From the NCBI GenBank assembly GCA_021234155.1, contig JAJEKV010000047.1:10850701-10914700 (forward strand): a stretch of 64,000 bases of DNA, written 5' to 3'. Shown in pieces: positions 23,508 through 35,524 of this stretch. The notes under the pieces are model-generated. The model did not search any database and was not told where the DNA came from. It saw nothing but the letters and a program-made list of their open reading frames with translations. This stretch comes from Isoetes taiwanensis (Eukaryota; Streptophyta; Lycopodiopsida; Isoetales; Isoetaceae). The stretch's first letter is position 1. Each line of letters begins with the position of its first letter. A program made the translations under genes and the position numbers.

Positions 23508-23914
23508 GGTGATTTTCCATTAGAGTGGTGTCTTATATTTTAGTCATTTCCATTGGGCCACATAAGCAAATAAGAAAAAATTGGTTTTCTACTATTAAAA
23601 ATAAGACATGTCCCATTTAGGCTTGGATAGGTTCGGTTCCTCCTTTTAAGGAAAATGGAGTCTTATTTTATACCGGGGGATTTCCCCCGGTATAAAATAA
23701 GACAGTGTGACTATAGTTAAAAATATCACTAAAATAAGACATGTCGTATTTTTTGATGATTTTCTATTCGCATTTTAATGGTGTCTTATTTTATGACACC
23801 TTATAGTAGAAAAACAGCTTCAATTCTATGTGTTGTATTTTTTGATTTGGAGTCATAAAAGGTGTCATATCTCAATATGACAGTCATATTTTATGACTAT
23901 AGTAGAAAATCACC
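23508..23914. mobile_element. MITE with a 44-bp perfect hairpin inside
   Basis: The ends GGTGATTTTC and GAAAATCACC are inverted repeats. The interior repeats GTCTTATTTT-type phrases also found in the neighbouring PIF-like element. At 23660-23703 two 21-base arms around CCGGGGGA are perfectly complementary with a 2-base loop. No target duplication is clear. It starts 5 bp after the previous element's right-hand TAA. Confidence 0.6.
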
Positions 23915-23995
23915 AGAGACTTCAATTTCACATGACTGCAAGCACTTGAAATTACAAACCGGAACGTACTACCTTCTGGAAGCGACCACTTTATT

Positions 23996-24709
23996 GGCTC
24001 CCGAAACCAAGTTCGCGAACCAAGTGGGTTCGCCAGCGAACCCGAAAAGTTACCGGGCGAACCCGCAATCGCTGGGCCGACTGGGGAGGAGGGAGGGGTG
24101 GCGTGGGGTCTTCCCTCTACCGGGTTCGCTCAAGACCCGAACCCGGGGTTAGTTGCGAGCTTTGGCGGTGCGGGTTTGGCGAGTCTGCGAGGCGGTGACT
24201 CACCGAGGTTAAACTGACTGAACCGAATTTTAAGAGATCTGGCGTTGGAGCTGCGGGGAATGCGATTAGATGCAATGACTCACGAGGTTAAACCCCAGAA
24301 GCCGAACCGGTCTGCGAATGTCTGAACCCATACGGTAGCGGGCCGGTGGCGGTAGTCACCGAGGGTTATTGAGCCACTAGATGCAGACTGCCACCGAGGA
24401 TTCGCTTTAAGGCGGGCAGGTGTGTGGGCACCCGGCGCACCACGGCGGACGCCATTGTCATGTTCGCCACCGGATTCGCTGGCTAACCCGGTAGGGTGGG
24501 GTGGCACCCACCGACGCTCCCAATGCTGCGAGGCGTGGCAGGTTAGGGGTTCGCTTGGGCGAACCCGGCAAAGAATGCCAAAAGCCCGGCCCGCCATAGC
24601 CCGCGTCTGCGGCGATGGGGTTGGCTGGCGAATCCGGTGGGTTTCATTGGCAATTCTCGTGGTTCGCTCGGGCGAACCCAGTTGGATGGCCAACTTCCTT
24701 TCGGGTGCC
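23996..24709. mobile_element. GC-rich DNA element with about 40-bp imperfect inverted termini
   Basis: The left end GGCTCCCGAAACCAAGTT and the complement of the right end, GGCACCCGAAAGGAAGTT, align and continue to a shared TGGGTTCGCC. ATT flanks both sides. The interior is far richer in G+C than its surroundings and carries several GGTTCGCTYGGGCGAACCC-type palindromes (about 24549, 24661). The long ORFs inside are GC artefacts, and no transposase is visible. Superfamily undetermined. Confidence 0.6.
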
Positions 24710-24712
24710 ATT

Positions 24713-25354
24713 CGAAGCACCGTTCTGGAAGCCTCGGATTTGCTGCAATAATTGCAGCCATGTGCAAGAGCCTCACTCTCCAATTGTTTTAAATCCCTGA
24801 ATGCCTCACATTAAGCTTCATGGCAACTGAACGATTCTGCACATGCTAATAACAACCTGCAACAGAATTCAGCCCAGCCCACTAACCACACAGAACTTGT
24901 TGCCTTCTGCAAGCTGCAAGTCTCCTGGAATAATTGGAGCCCATGTGGAAGGGCCTCGCTTGGCATGCTTCAAATGCTAAGACGAACCTGCACATGAATT
25001 AAGAGCAGCCTGCATTCTATAGACAGAAAGGAAATCAAATTTCAAGAATTGACTTGGAACACTAGACAACCAGAAAGAAGAAATCAATTGCAGAACCTTA
25101 TGGCAGATCTGGCTCTTTACACAACCATGTTCACAAATCCAGATATGAAAAAATACACCAGCGAGATAGCATAGCACCAAGCCAAGCCTGTATGTTAATC
25201 GTTCAAATTTTAACTGTTTGTAACCAGCGCCCGGAGCATAAGCACCAAGCACAGTAAAACTGCAGAAATTACAGAATTCTAATATTTTGGATAACAAAGA
25301 ATCTTAAACGGGGACGTGAAGACTGCCAATGCTCTATTACATGCCCAAACCCCC
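24713..25354. other. no recognised feature
   Basis: A short phrase (GCATGTG-AAGGGCCTCRCTTG type) near 24765 and 24945 is loosely repeated. No gene seen. Confidence 0.35.
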
Positions 25355-25470
25355 TGCCATATCAATATTCAAAGGCACTGTCGGATCTACTTCACCAAAA
25401 TTTCTTCTTGCTGGTAATGCTAGTTGTAAATCGGACATTTACAGCTTTGCGATTCTTCTGCCACAACACT
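25355..25470 (+). pseudogene. receptor-like kinase fragment (subdomains VIII-IX)
   Basis: The plus-strand frame reads GTVGSTSPKFLLAGNASCKS followed by DIYSFAILL. This matches the kinase activation-segment end and subdomain IX (GTxGYxSPEY...KSDVYSFGILLLEL), with Pro kept and the Glu of PEY changed to Lys. The match fades after AILL, and the rest of the 153-codon ORF is unrelated. An isolated fragment. Confidence 0.75.
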
Positions 25471-25914
25471 ATTTTCATGACAGTCCTGAATATTCGATAT
25501 GCACTGGAAGCATTACATGCATGCTATTTTTGAAACAAAGGCGAATGCCAACCTATGGCGCAACCGATGCTGAAATAAATGGAGCCAGACCGATGAGTCG
25601 CTACCTCCGCAAATCTTGCAAGAAACCTCAGCGGCCGATTTTGACGAGGGGAGAGGAGCATCTAGCAGTGTCTTCCGGTCTATTGTCACGTTCCTTCCAG
25701 CATAACCCTAAACCTAAAGTAAGAAAATCCCTACATATTCTGATAACCAAAATAGAACTATCTAAAATAAACATCGCCACCTTCTTTTGACCTCATTCAC
25801 TTATTTAAGGAGGCTACATATAAAAAGTCAGTTTCATTAGCTTGGGTCAAACTAGCCCAGCCACGTAATTTTTCTACTATTTTTTATACGAATACAGCAC
25901 CTTAACCATTGACA

Positions 25915-26640
25915 ATCTTATGTTATCCCGTACATTTTCCACAATTGCAGAACCTTATTGCTTGATAAAGTTTCTGACGTATTTAAAGTGCAGGTCAACT
26001 TCTGATTGCCAGCAAATGATAGAGGATAGAAAATCAGGAACCTTTTGCATGATGTATTTGAAGTGCACAACTTCCGGTTGCCAGCAAATGACAGAGGATA
26101 GGAAATCAAGAACCTTTTTCATAACTCGGGAACATCTCCTGATAAATTGTTATATGAGACATCCACATGTATCAGCTTTGCCATGTTAGACAAGATGTCT
26201 GGAATGTGACCTTCTAATTTGTTATGTGACAAGTCCATTTGTTCAAGTGAAATCGGGATGCCTAGTTCTTCACGGTATATTCCCGATTAACTTATTGTAG
26301 CTTATGTTAAGCATCCTTAAATTGGGTGCTTAATTTCGAGGCATGGATCCCTTCAGTTTGTTATCTCCCATCCTCACCTCCGCAAAAGATTGCAAAGCAA
26401 AAATTAAGCTTGGGATTTCGTTTGCCAATCTATTCCCTTCAAGGTTTAGTGTTTCTAATTTTTTAAAGCTATTCATCTCTTGTGGGAGATTGCCTGCAAG
26501 AAGGTTGTTGCTAAAATCGGTTAGAACATTTTAACGTGCGGTTGGCAAGCTCTGGTGGAATAGAACCATTTACCAAGTTAAATGGGATTTTCAGTTTTGA
26601 AAGACGATATAGATTACTGCGAATATCTCCAGCCTTTTTC
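25915..26640 (-). pseudogene. leucine-rich-repeat receptor fragment, decayed
   Basis: The minus strand, read from 26640 downward with frame changes, gives VNGSIPPELANRT, NNLLAGNLPQEM, LETLNLEGNRLANEIPSLIF, GDNKLKGSMP, and near 26140-25950 [10 protein letters not shown] with two copies of SYPLSFAGNRKLC-like text. These are leucine-rich repeats and the post-repeat FxGNxxLC cap of LRR receptor kinases. A segment of about 70 bp containing the cap is tandemly duplicated. Several frameshifts and stops show it is dead. Confidence 0.8.
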
Positions 26641-26740
26641 ATGCCATTTGGAAAAAAATGCATTTTTTATGCCTTCTGCAAAATTCTTGATGATGTATTC
26701 AAGCAATTTGCATGCAAGGATTTATGTACATAGGAGAGAA

Positions 26741-28130
26741 ACTAGAGCATAATACAAGAAAATTGACTAAAACACAATTTATGATTTGATATGGACTTCT
26801 ATTTTCATGTGATATCTTAGATTGCTAGAGAAAAAGCAAAAGCAGTGAAGCAAATGTAAATTGTGACAATGAACTATAAACAAATATCAGCCTACTGGAT
26901 AAGGATCATAGGGAGAAACATTAGTACTATTAAGTGTTTTCACCTTCAGTGTTTTCAAATTAATATGCTTGTTGTTGGCACTATTGTAGTACGGATTGAA
27001 CCTTCAACCAAAAATATTAATCATTTTATCTTGAATCAATTTATCTGATCGTTTATGGACTATCTATCATCTTCCGCTTTGCATTACAGTTTAGAGTGCA
27101 CATCTTTTGCAACTCTAGATTTTTTTTTTTTTTCAATGTGTAACCCATTTTTACGCCTGTAGCTTGTTACTTAATTCCAGTTCATGATTTGTGATGCAGC
27201 TCTGTATTTGCTTGCTGCAACTTAATGTTTGACATTTTATTACATTGAGTTAGAAGTGATGCAGCCTCTGATCCGATCAACTGTTGATCCTATCAAGTGC
27301 ATCGTCTTCTACAAGTTAGCCATAGGAGCGCATTCTTTGTAGTTTGTCATAATCATCACATGTGGTGAAGAGGTACATTTTGACGAGATACATCCACCTT
27401 AAGTTAGACGAATAAAGACAAATATTATTCATATAGTCTAGTACTAGACCATAAAATTGTATACGTTTCATTGGGTAAACATTTTGTGAGCAATGTTCTA
27501 ACAATCACTTTGAATCATATTGTTGTACAATAAATTGTGCCTTTACCAAAAACCATGACGTGCCAACTTTGTTTTATTGATGCCCTTCCAAATACATACT
27601 ATGTACATTATGCATATTTTATAAGGGAATATATGAAGCCTGATCAGTGCCATCTAAGCATTTTGGAGAAAGTAGGCAACACTACAATGCTTGAAAGAAG
27701 GAGTAATGTAAAGTATGATGGATTTATCTAGGTGGATCTTCACATTAGTGAAATTCATGGTGCATACGTGTTCCACAACTTCTACTAAGTGCCTTTAATA
27801 GAAACAACTTCTACTAGTGCCTTTTATTGTTACTAAGTGCCTTTAGTAAAAGTTTTAATATGCCTAGCTAAACAAAATTTGCCAAAGCCTTATGTTTTAA
27901 TATGCCTAGCTAAACAAGACCTTGTCAAATCCTTCTGGTGTGCCTTTTGCTAGTTTTTTTTTTTCTTTTTTTTTAGAACATGGGGTCAAACCATTGGCAA
28001 TTGCCATTAAAAAAAACATGAAACTGTATGCGCGCTCTAGATGTACGCATTAGTACATCCACGAGATTACACCACCAAATCATATAAAAACCTTAGGGAA
28101 AAAAGTATAAAAATACAAAAACAACCCCCT
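26741..28130. other. no gene recognised; local duplication
   Basis: TTTTAATATGCCTAGCTAAA is repeated at about 27853 and 27894. T runs lie at 27121 and 27955. Otherwise featureless. Confidence 0.35.
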
Positions 28131-28455
28131 GTTATTGTGCTACATATTCGTCTTATGCTCTAATGTCTTTTATCATGTGGTTGTACAATTATCAGTGCAT
28201 CGTATCTCCTAAAGAAGATGCCAAATTCATTCTTATTCATCATGAGTACATTGATATAGCACATGTGGTCAATCCACTGCTAGTCAAAATAACCTTTCTA
28301 GTAGTATTTCCATGTGCATATATTACATGTGGTAGATTCTAGGTTTTTACAACCTTGAGCAATGTTGGACAAGCTTGTGTCTTTCATGTAGCTACCTCCG
28401 CATGCAACCATAAAGCTTCATGGCAAACAAGATGAAGGAGAAGCAAATCAATGCT
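28131..28455. repeat. dispersed repeat also at 52481-52804
   Basis: GCTCTAATGTCTTTTATCAT through GAAGCAAATCA matches the second locus almost base for base apart from small indels. There it directly continues the right flank of mosaic block B. Confidence 0.85.
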
Positions 28456-28990
28456 TTTTAGCTTCTGCAATGTGTATGTAGACAGGTCCATAAATGTAAT
28501 TTCATTTGTTAAATATCTAGAGTCATCACTTTGGCTTTCTGTCCCATTTTGCACCTCAATATGATTGGTATCTTGTGCACTTGATTTGGCATGCACATTT
28601 TTATCAGGAGCAGATTCTGGTCTAGATAACAGTTTGCTATTCTGTCCTCTAAAAGCTTTTCTTGCAGCACCTGGAATAGGTGATTTTTCTGATAAAAGTG
28701 GAAGTTGAATGCTGCACCTTCTTGCATACTTTTGGCTGCTGATTTTCTACTTCCCCTTCATTAATTTCAACATCTCAGAACGTAGCCTTTGGAAGTGTTA
28801 ACAAAGGAATTGGAGACTTTCTCAAAAATTTGGAAGGAAATCTTGGAGGCAAAGGAGCATCGAACTTCAGATTCTTTGGAAGAAAAGTTGAAGACTCTTT
28901 TGCAGCAGACCTCTGGTTGCTAACAGGTGATTTAGCTTCAGAAACTTTGCTACCTGGTTTGGATGCACTGTTAAAGTTAGGCTCCTGCAC
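28456..28990 (-). CDS. possible exon(s) of an unidentified protein
   Basis: Minus-strand text reads NSASKPGSKVSEAKSPVSNQ, then FDAPLPPRFPSKFLRKSPIP up to a stop after PKATF. After about 50 bp the coding look resumes in another frame with KYARRCSIQLPLLSEKSPIP, GAARKAFRGQNSKLL and HAKSSAQDTNHIEVQNG. The motif KSPIP appears in both parts. It is Ser/Lys/Pro-rich and probably disordered. It may be two exons with a very short intron or a broken gene. The open frame runs on into the dispersed repeat, which is not part of the protein. Confidence 0.35.
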
Positions 28991-29123
28991 TTTATTAGTT
29001 GACAGAAAAACTTCATGTTCTATTTAAGCTTGATAGATTGCAAGTTTGTCATAGTACCTTAATAATAGCTGCTTTGTCATTGATGATAGAATTTGGGATT
29101 CCATGCTGGTGAGACTCCTTTTG

Positions 29124-29255
29124 TAAGCAATTTAAATGATCAGAGACTTTGATTTCGCTCTTTTCATATTAATGTCTAAAATCAATTTCTGTAAGCAATT
29201 TAAATTATCACAGGCTCCAGTTTAGCTCTTTTCATATTAATGTCTAAAAATAAAA
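29124..29255. repeat. diverged tandem duplication, about 68-bp unit
   Basis: GTAAGCAATTTAAATGATCA and the following text up to TTCATATTAATGTCTAAAA are repeated once with a few changes. Confidence 0.75.
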
Positions 29256-29674
29256 TAAAAAAATAGACTGTTGATGCTTGTACAATTGCAGAAAGAGAGT
29301 CCGACACATAGTCTCAACTTTTTTGAAGACCAAATGGATTTCTACTTTTGCATGTTATTGCTATAGCTTTGCAAAAGTTTATGCATTACAAAAGTGACCA
29401 TAAAATAGTGATTCATTTGGGCTAACCGAAGAGAAAATGCTACTTTTAAATCTTTAAAGCATATGTACTACAGATAAGAACAAATGCATGCATGCTACCA
29501 TTGGACAATAATTTTTACCATCGAGTTTGGATCTGAATCTGACATTTTGTTTCTCTCTCAGCTTAGAGATGTCCTTCTAGATCTGTTCATGGCACGAAAG
29601 AAAAATAACAATAACCTACACCCTTAATACCTTTATGATAGAACCATCAGACATAAATGAGAGCATCTTTGCAT

Positions 29675-29845
29675 TCTTCCTTATACAAAGCTTTTATGCT
29701 TCCAGAGCCTACAGTAATTAGTTTAAATCTTAGATATATATTACCATATTTGGATCTGGATTAGAAAACTGTCCGATCTTTCCATTCTTCCTTATACAAA
29801 GCTTTTATGCTTCCAGAGCCTAAAATAACTAGTTTAAATCTTAAC
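29675..29845. repeat. direct duplication of about 60 bp
   Basis: CATTCTTCCTTATACAAAGC...AGTTTAAATCTTA occurs at about 29675 and 29783, separated by about 45 bp. Confidence 0.8.
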
Positions 29846-31332
29846 TGAAGGATGCACAAACTTGAATAAGATCTACATAAAGCTTGTTGAAGGTGGAATG
29901 GTACTCAAGGCATCATTCAAAAACCATGCAAAGGACCCTGTAAGAAGTGAGTGTTAAATCATATAGTCATATGTGGCAGTTGAAATATGTGGACACCTAG
30001 GTGCAACCTAGGTTCCTCTAGGTGCCATTGAATCCCCACTTTAAAAGTTCAACCTCTGAATCCTTTATAAAATCCATGTCTTGCATGTTTGTAAGTTGAT
30101 AAAAAATTGCCTCAGAGGCATCTGGGCCTAAAGCGCCCTGCATAGCACGTGCATTGACGCCAGGCAACAACACTTTTCAAAACATGGAGATCATAGGTTA
30201 TGAATCATTTGATCAACATGAATAACTTGTCCTAGCATTCCACAACCAATCAGCCTTGATTTAGAAATGCTGAGCAGAGAGCATAGATGTACCTTTATAT
30301 AATCATTGCAATAGAACAATCAAACAATAACAATGTGAGCTTTTAAGAAATCATCATTTTAACAGGCAATAACAGATTTGAATTACGGGCTTATATGATT
30401 GTTCAGATTACCATAAAAAACTTCATGAATTTCCAGCATCAAATATTCAAAACCATCATGCTAAGTTAAGTGCATACAGAACGTATCTTTACCAGCAGGG
30501 TTTAATATCTTTGCTTAGAACCTCTTGCAACAAAAAGGATAAGAGTATATTTTTATACCATACTCTTCGATGGCTCTCAAGAGTTAAAGACATCCAAGCC
30601 TCATACTTCGTCTGTCATCAAATTGAAGGGAACGGATGAGTGCAATAGTTATAGCATGGAGTTATAAAGAAACAAACATATATCTCTAATTTTGGATGAG
30701 ATTCAAGATTGCCATATATAACCTAGAGTGTTTACATCTAGCATAATATTTGCACACTAAACATAGTTAACAATCAAATGCTTTCAAACTCTTACCTTTC
30801 TGATTATACTGGCAGTAGTAAGATGTCTGCGGAGGTTAATACCAGATCCATAATGTGATAATATCAGATCTATAATATGCATCTGCTGCTCGCCAAATGA
30901 TATCCTTTGCACTATCTACAATGCAAATGAAGAACAACAATAAATATAGCAAAATATAACTTAATAGAAGCTGGCAATCCTATCAGAGTGTTGTTTAAAA
31001 AGAGGTGTCAAAGGGGCTGTCAATCCTAGAAAACCCCTACTTCAAAATATCTTGAGCTCGATCTTACAATTTAGATTCCTCGGGTTTATTAAGTGATAGG
31101 TTACAAAGAAAGAATCCGTATAAAGAAATAAAGAGTAACTTGTGAAATTCAACAAACAACCTGCCCAGATCTTTCCTCTGTAGTTAAACCCTTTGTAACA
31201 GATGTTGGCCACATGTACTTAATGAATGTCTCATTTCTACATGAATGCAAAAGACTTTGTACTTACTGAACACTTCATCTCTGCATGAATGTTGAACGAA
31301 CTTACTATAAAAGTTGGATGGTAAGTGCACAA
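29846..31332. other. no recognised feature
   Basis: AT-rich, no gene pattern, terminal repeat or RNA gene seen. Confidence 0.4.
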
Positions 31333-31570
31333 ATGAAATGATTTTTTTTTTTTTTTGAGGGTAAGATTATATGTAATATATTAAATATAGGAAAACCATG
31401 TACAATATGAAAAGTAGTGATATAGGAGTCACAGCATATGTACTAAAGGGAGCATCTCCTCATCTTCCCTACTGTTTGGATACTATAAGGGAAGTCACCT
31501 ATCTTCACCAAAAGTGAGGTACTATAGAGAGAGGCAGCTTTGTTCCAATGCTGGATCCCAACTGATATCC

Positions 31571-34500
31571 TTAGTTCTGAATATACAGAGTACCTGTTTG
31601 TCTATTCACAGCTCTTTCTGCTTCCCTATTATCATTATCTACCCAATGACACTTGAAGAAGGCATAGAAACCCTGCAAGGTCCCTAGTCTATCAAGCTCC
31701 TTGTTGTAGTTTATACCATGCTTTCTGTGATGGGATAATGCCATGAGCGCAACCTCTGAGTTGAAAGAGTTTCTTAACTTCCTTATGGATATCCCCTCAC
31801 CACCCAAAGCTACGTCACAACGGTGTTTCCATATGACCCACAATGCCAGGTTCACTAGGGAGGCCTCTATACAGCACCTATCAATGACCAGTAATTTAGG
31901 CCAGGTCAATTGGTGTGCCATTAGCCCAATTATGGGACTTACCCATTGCCAAAATTCTGAGATCATAGAGAAGAAGAAGAGGTGCCCCACAGTCGGTGAC
32001 TTGACAACCAAATGGACACCTGTTGTCAACCACAATTCCTTTATTGAATAAACTTTCCATTGTACTCAGTCCCCCTTGCAGAGCTATCCACCTGAAGAGT
32101 TGTATCTTCCTAGAGCACATAGACTTCCAGGAGTTAGCCAAAGCATTTTTGGCCACTGCATTGCTTACCCCGAGTCTAGCCTCAGCTATCAGGGGAGTAA
32201 CCTTGCAAAATGCTCGATAAATCCTGGCCACACTATATTCTGTATGTCCTTCAAATGACCATTGTTCACATGGGCCAATAATACCTGAGTGGTTGGTGAC
32301 ATTTGCTATAATCTCCCTTAGTACTTTGCGATCTCCTTCACCAGGAGTATGGATTTTCCGCTTGAATGTGGTCCAACAAACCCATCTATCATTTACCCAG
32401 AGATGTTGTAAACTTAATATTCCACAATCCTTCCATTTGGTGAAGGTACGCGGATGGGAGAGTGTCAACGGAAGACCTTCTTTCTCCCATATCTTGATAT
32501 TCCAGAACAAGCTGAATCCACCTGCGTCCCTCGGAGGATTCATAGGGGTGGGATCTTTCTCATTATCGGAGACGTACCTGGGGCTATCTTGAAGGCATAA
32601 TACAAAGCTCCCAGCTCATCCCTGGGCAGAGCTGGCTTTCCCAGGAGCTTACCTTGCTTTAGCCAATATAATACAAATTTTAGAGCAGGAGAAAACTCAG
32701 AAGACTCTCCTTGTAGAGTCCTCCAGACGAATTTAGCTGCCAAAGCCTGAGCTTGGATAAGAGGGTCTTTGCATCCTAGTCCACCATCCCTTTTATCACG
32801 ACAAAGCTCCCCCCAGGCCACTTTTGCCCTGCCCCCCCAGACGAATTTTCTTGTGATAACTTGCATTTGGTTGTAGACCCCTTTCTGGGCAACCATAACT
32901 GATGAATAGTAGATATGAGAGGCAGCTAGTACCGCATTAGCCACTGTGACACGCCCAGATGTTGCCAAGGTTTTTGCAGACCACAGACCTACTTTCTTTT
33001 TGAGTGTGTCCAGTATAGGAGCCCAGAGGCCCTTTAGACTGTCAGAGAGTACAAGGGGAAGGCCCAAAAGTTTGACTGATTCCCCTGCCGCCACAACTGG
33101 AAAGCCCAGACCTCTGGCCCGGGGGTCAATGACACTATCTGAGGCCCGCAGAACTGTGCATTTATTTGCATTAAGGCCAATTCCTGATATAACCTCAAAG
33201 GATAGCAGGATCTCCCGAAATGAGTGAAAACTATTATCATCATATCTGAGAAACATAAAAGTATCATCCGTGTACTGCATGATTGTTAGTTTATCTGTAC
33301 CTTCAGGGAAAGTGAGTCCCTCTAAATTTCCTTCTGCTATCTTTAGTTGAACCATTCTTGTAAGGAAATTAGCCATGATGAGGAACAAGTAAGGAGCCAG
33401 AGGGCAACCTTGTCTTATTCCCTTCTTGAGACTAAAAAGACCTGATGGCTGACCATTCACTAGCACCGAAGTAGACGCTAAGTTGTTCATCCCCATAGCC
33501 AGTCGGATAAATTGCAACTCAAATCCCATGTAGCTCATGACAGACCTCAGCCCTTCCCATCTGAGGGAGTCGTAGGCCTTTCTAAAATCCATTTTGACAA
33601 TAACACATTTCTGTTTTGAGGCCTGACACCAACGTAGCCCTTCCCTTGCTGCAAGGTAGTTATCTAGTATATATCTGGCCGGCAAGAAAGCAGATTGCTC
33701 GTTCCCAATGATCTTATTGAGGATTGGTTTCAACCGGTTGGCAATAGCCTTCATGATCACTTTTTTTATATATGACATTGGTGAGTGCAATGGGTCGCCA
33801 TTCACTAAGGCACTGAGGCCTAGGGATCTTTGGAACAAGTGTGATAAAGCCTGCTGCTAATGTCGGGTGTAGAGAGTATGAAACCCACGCACCACATACT
33901 GCTCTGATAAAGTCATGACCAAGCACATCCTAAAATTCAACAAAGAATTCTGGAGGGAAACCATCAGGGCCAGGGGATTTTCCGGCTGCTAGAGAACACA
34001 GGGTCTTGTAAATCTCTTCCCCTTCAATATTTTGCAGTAGTCGTCGATTCTCTTCTGGGGTAACCCTCTCTCCCCTGTCAACTTTAGTCAACCAAGAAGC
34101 TATCTGAGAATGGTAGAAGGGGGGTAGGGGGTCTTCCTTGAAAAGATTTTCAAAACTTCCCCTTATATAGGACCTGATTTCCTGGGGATCTTCTAATATG
34201 TTTGAATTATCGTCTTTAATCGATAGGATGTTATTTTCTGCTAACCTTGCTCCAGCCATTCTAAAAAAGCATTTAGAGTTTTCATGGTCTAGTTCAGCAT
34301 ACCATTTGGTTTTTGATCGAACAGCTGCACCTCTTGCCTCCTCCTCTTCAATTGCCCTTGCTTTTTCTTCCAAATCAGCCTCAATATTCTGTTTGTCAAT
34401 GTTATGTGGGTCGGATAGCAGTTCTTATTTGACCATTCTCAACAGAGTGTATACCTCAACCTTTTCTTTTTTAAATGCCAAAGCTCTACTCTTACCCCAA

Positions 34501-35395
34501 TTTTTAACCCAGCTCTTCATGAGACTGAGCTTCTGCACCCAAGCTTTCATACTAAGAGGGCTGAGGTTGATAGGGAGAAACGATACAAATACCCTAAACG
34601 GCTTGCAAAATGCCTCCTTCCCCAGCCAGGATGTATTGAACTTGAATGGAATATTTTCGCGTATCCCAGCTATAGATACATCCTCTATCATTAAACTTTG
34701 GGGGACATGATCAGAGTGAGAGAAGGCCAAATCCCCCTCTACATAACACCTGTCCATGAAGCATGCAGACTTACTGGCCATATAAAATCTGTCTAACAGA
34801 CAATATACTCTGTCTAGCCCCTTCTGTTTATTTGACCAAGAGAATGCAGCATTGAAAAGTGGAACCAGATTAAATCCAACATTATTAAGCAAGGAGTTCC
34901 ACGAAGTCTCCTCATCTTCTGATAGATTCCTGTGTAACCCAATCTTCTGGTCCCACACATCAGTCATGTTGAAGTCCCCTCCTAAGATCCAATTTTCTGT
35001 GTAATCCCCTAGATGACTAATCCAGCTTTCAATTTCCTTCCACATAACCGTCCTTTCAGCAGGCTTGTTAGAGGCGTAGACATTGATAATACCCCATTGA
35101 CACTCCTTAGATTCAAAGATCACAGCTTGCCATCGACCATTCCTTGCAGCAAAAAAGGATTTTTGAGTGAGGCCTTTCCAAAGTATGCAAGTACCTCCCT
35201 TGGTTCCTGTGGCTGCACAGTTAAGTGAGGAGTAATTACTGCCGTCCATTTGCCCATAGAGTTTGCTTCAAAATCAGGGAGTCTGTGTTCCTGGACAAGA
35301 ATAACATCCGCCTTCATGGAGCGAAGGGCAGCAAGCACTCTGCCACGTTTGAGGACACCTTTTATACCACGAAGATTCCAGGAGACAATTTTCAT
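31571..35395 (-). pseudogene. LINE ORF2: endonuclease, reverse transcriptase, zf-RVT
   Basis: The ORF starts MKIVSWNLRGIKG at 35395. An apurinic-type endonuclease follows (VQEH, then ILGGDFNM at about 34.97 kb and HSDHVP at about 34.7 kb). The linker has FPPEFFVEF followed by a TAG where Trp is expected (about 33928). The reverse transcriptase (about 33.9-32.6 kb) shows VKMDFRKAYDSLRW, GIRQGCPLAPYLF and the catalytic box QYTDDTFMF, where YADD is usual. The C-terminus has the zf-RVT pattern (RWIALQGGLSTMESL, RCPFGCQV) and a final LWVIWKHRCD motif. At least four breaks separate five frames, so the protein cannot be made as one chain. It would copy LINE RNA at a nicked target site. Confidence 0.9.
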
Positions 35396-35524
35396 GGTGT
35401 GTATAGTAAAAGGCTACCTTGCCTGCACACGGATCTTTTACACGTGACTGGACAATCCCCAGTTTCTTTTGTCGGCCCATTTACCAAAGCTTTCAATTTT
35501 CCATAATGTGAACTTCCCCAAAAC

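Noticed and set aside
24280-24783. Long ORFs on both strands of the GC-rich element (up to 167 codons)
   Set aside because: Stop-poor because of high G+C; composition is repetitive and no domain is visible.
25329-25790. A 153-codon protein
   Set aside because: Only the first about 40 codons match a kinase; the rest is unrelated sequence that happens to stay open.
29846-31332. Possible gene in the long stretch before the LINE
   Set aside because: No open frame with protein-like composition, no splice-bounded exon and no RNA gene could be recognised.
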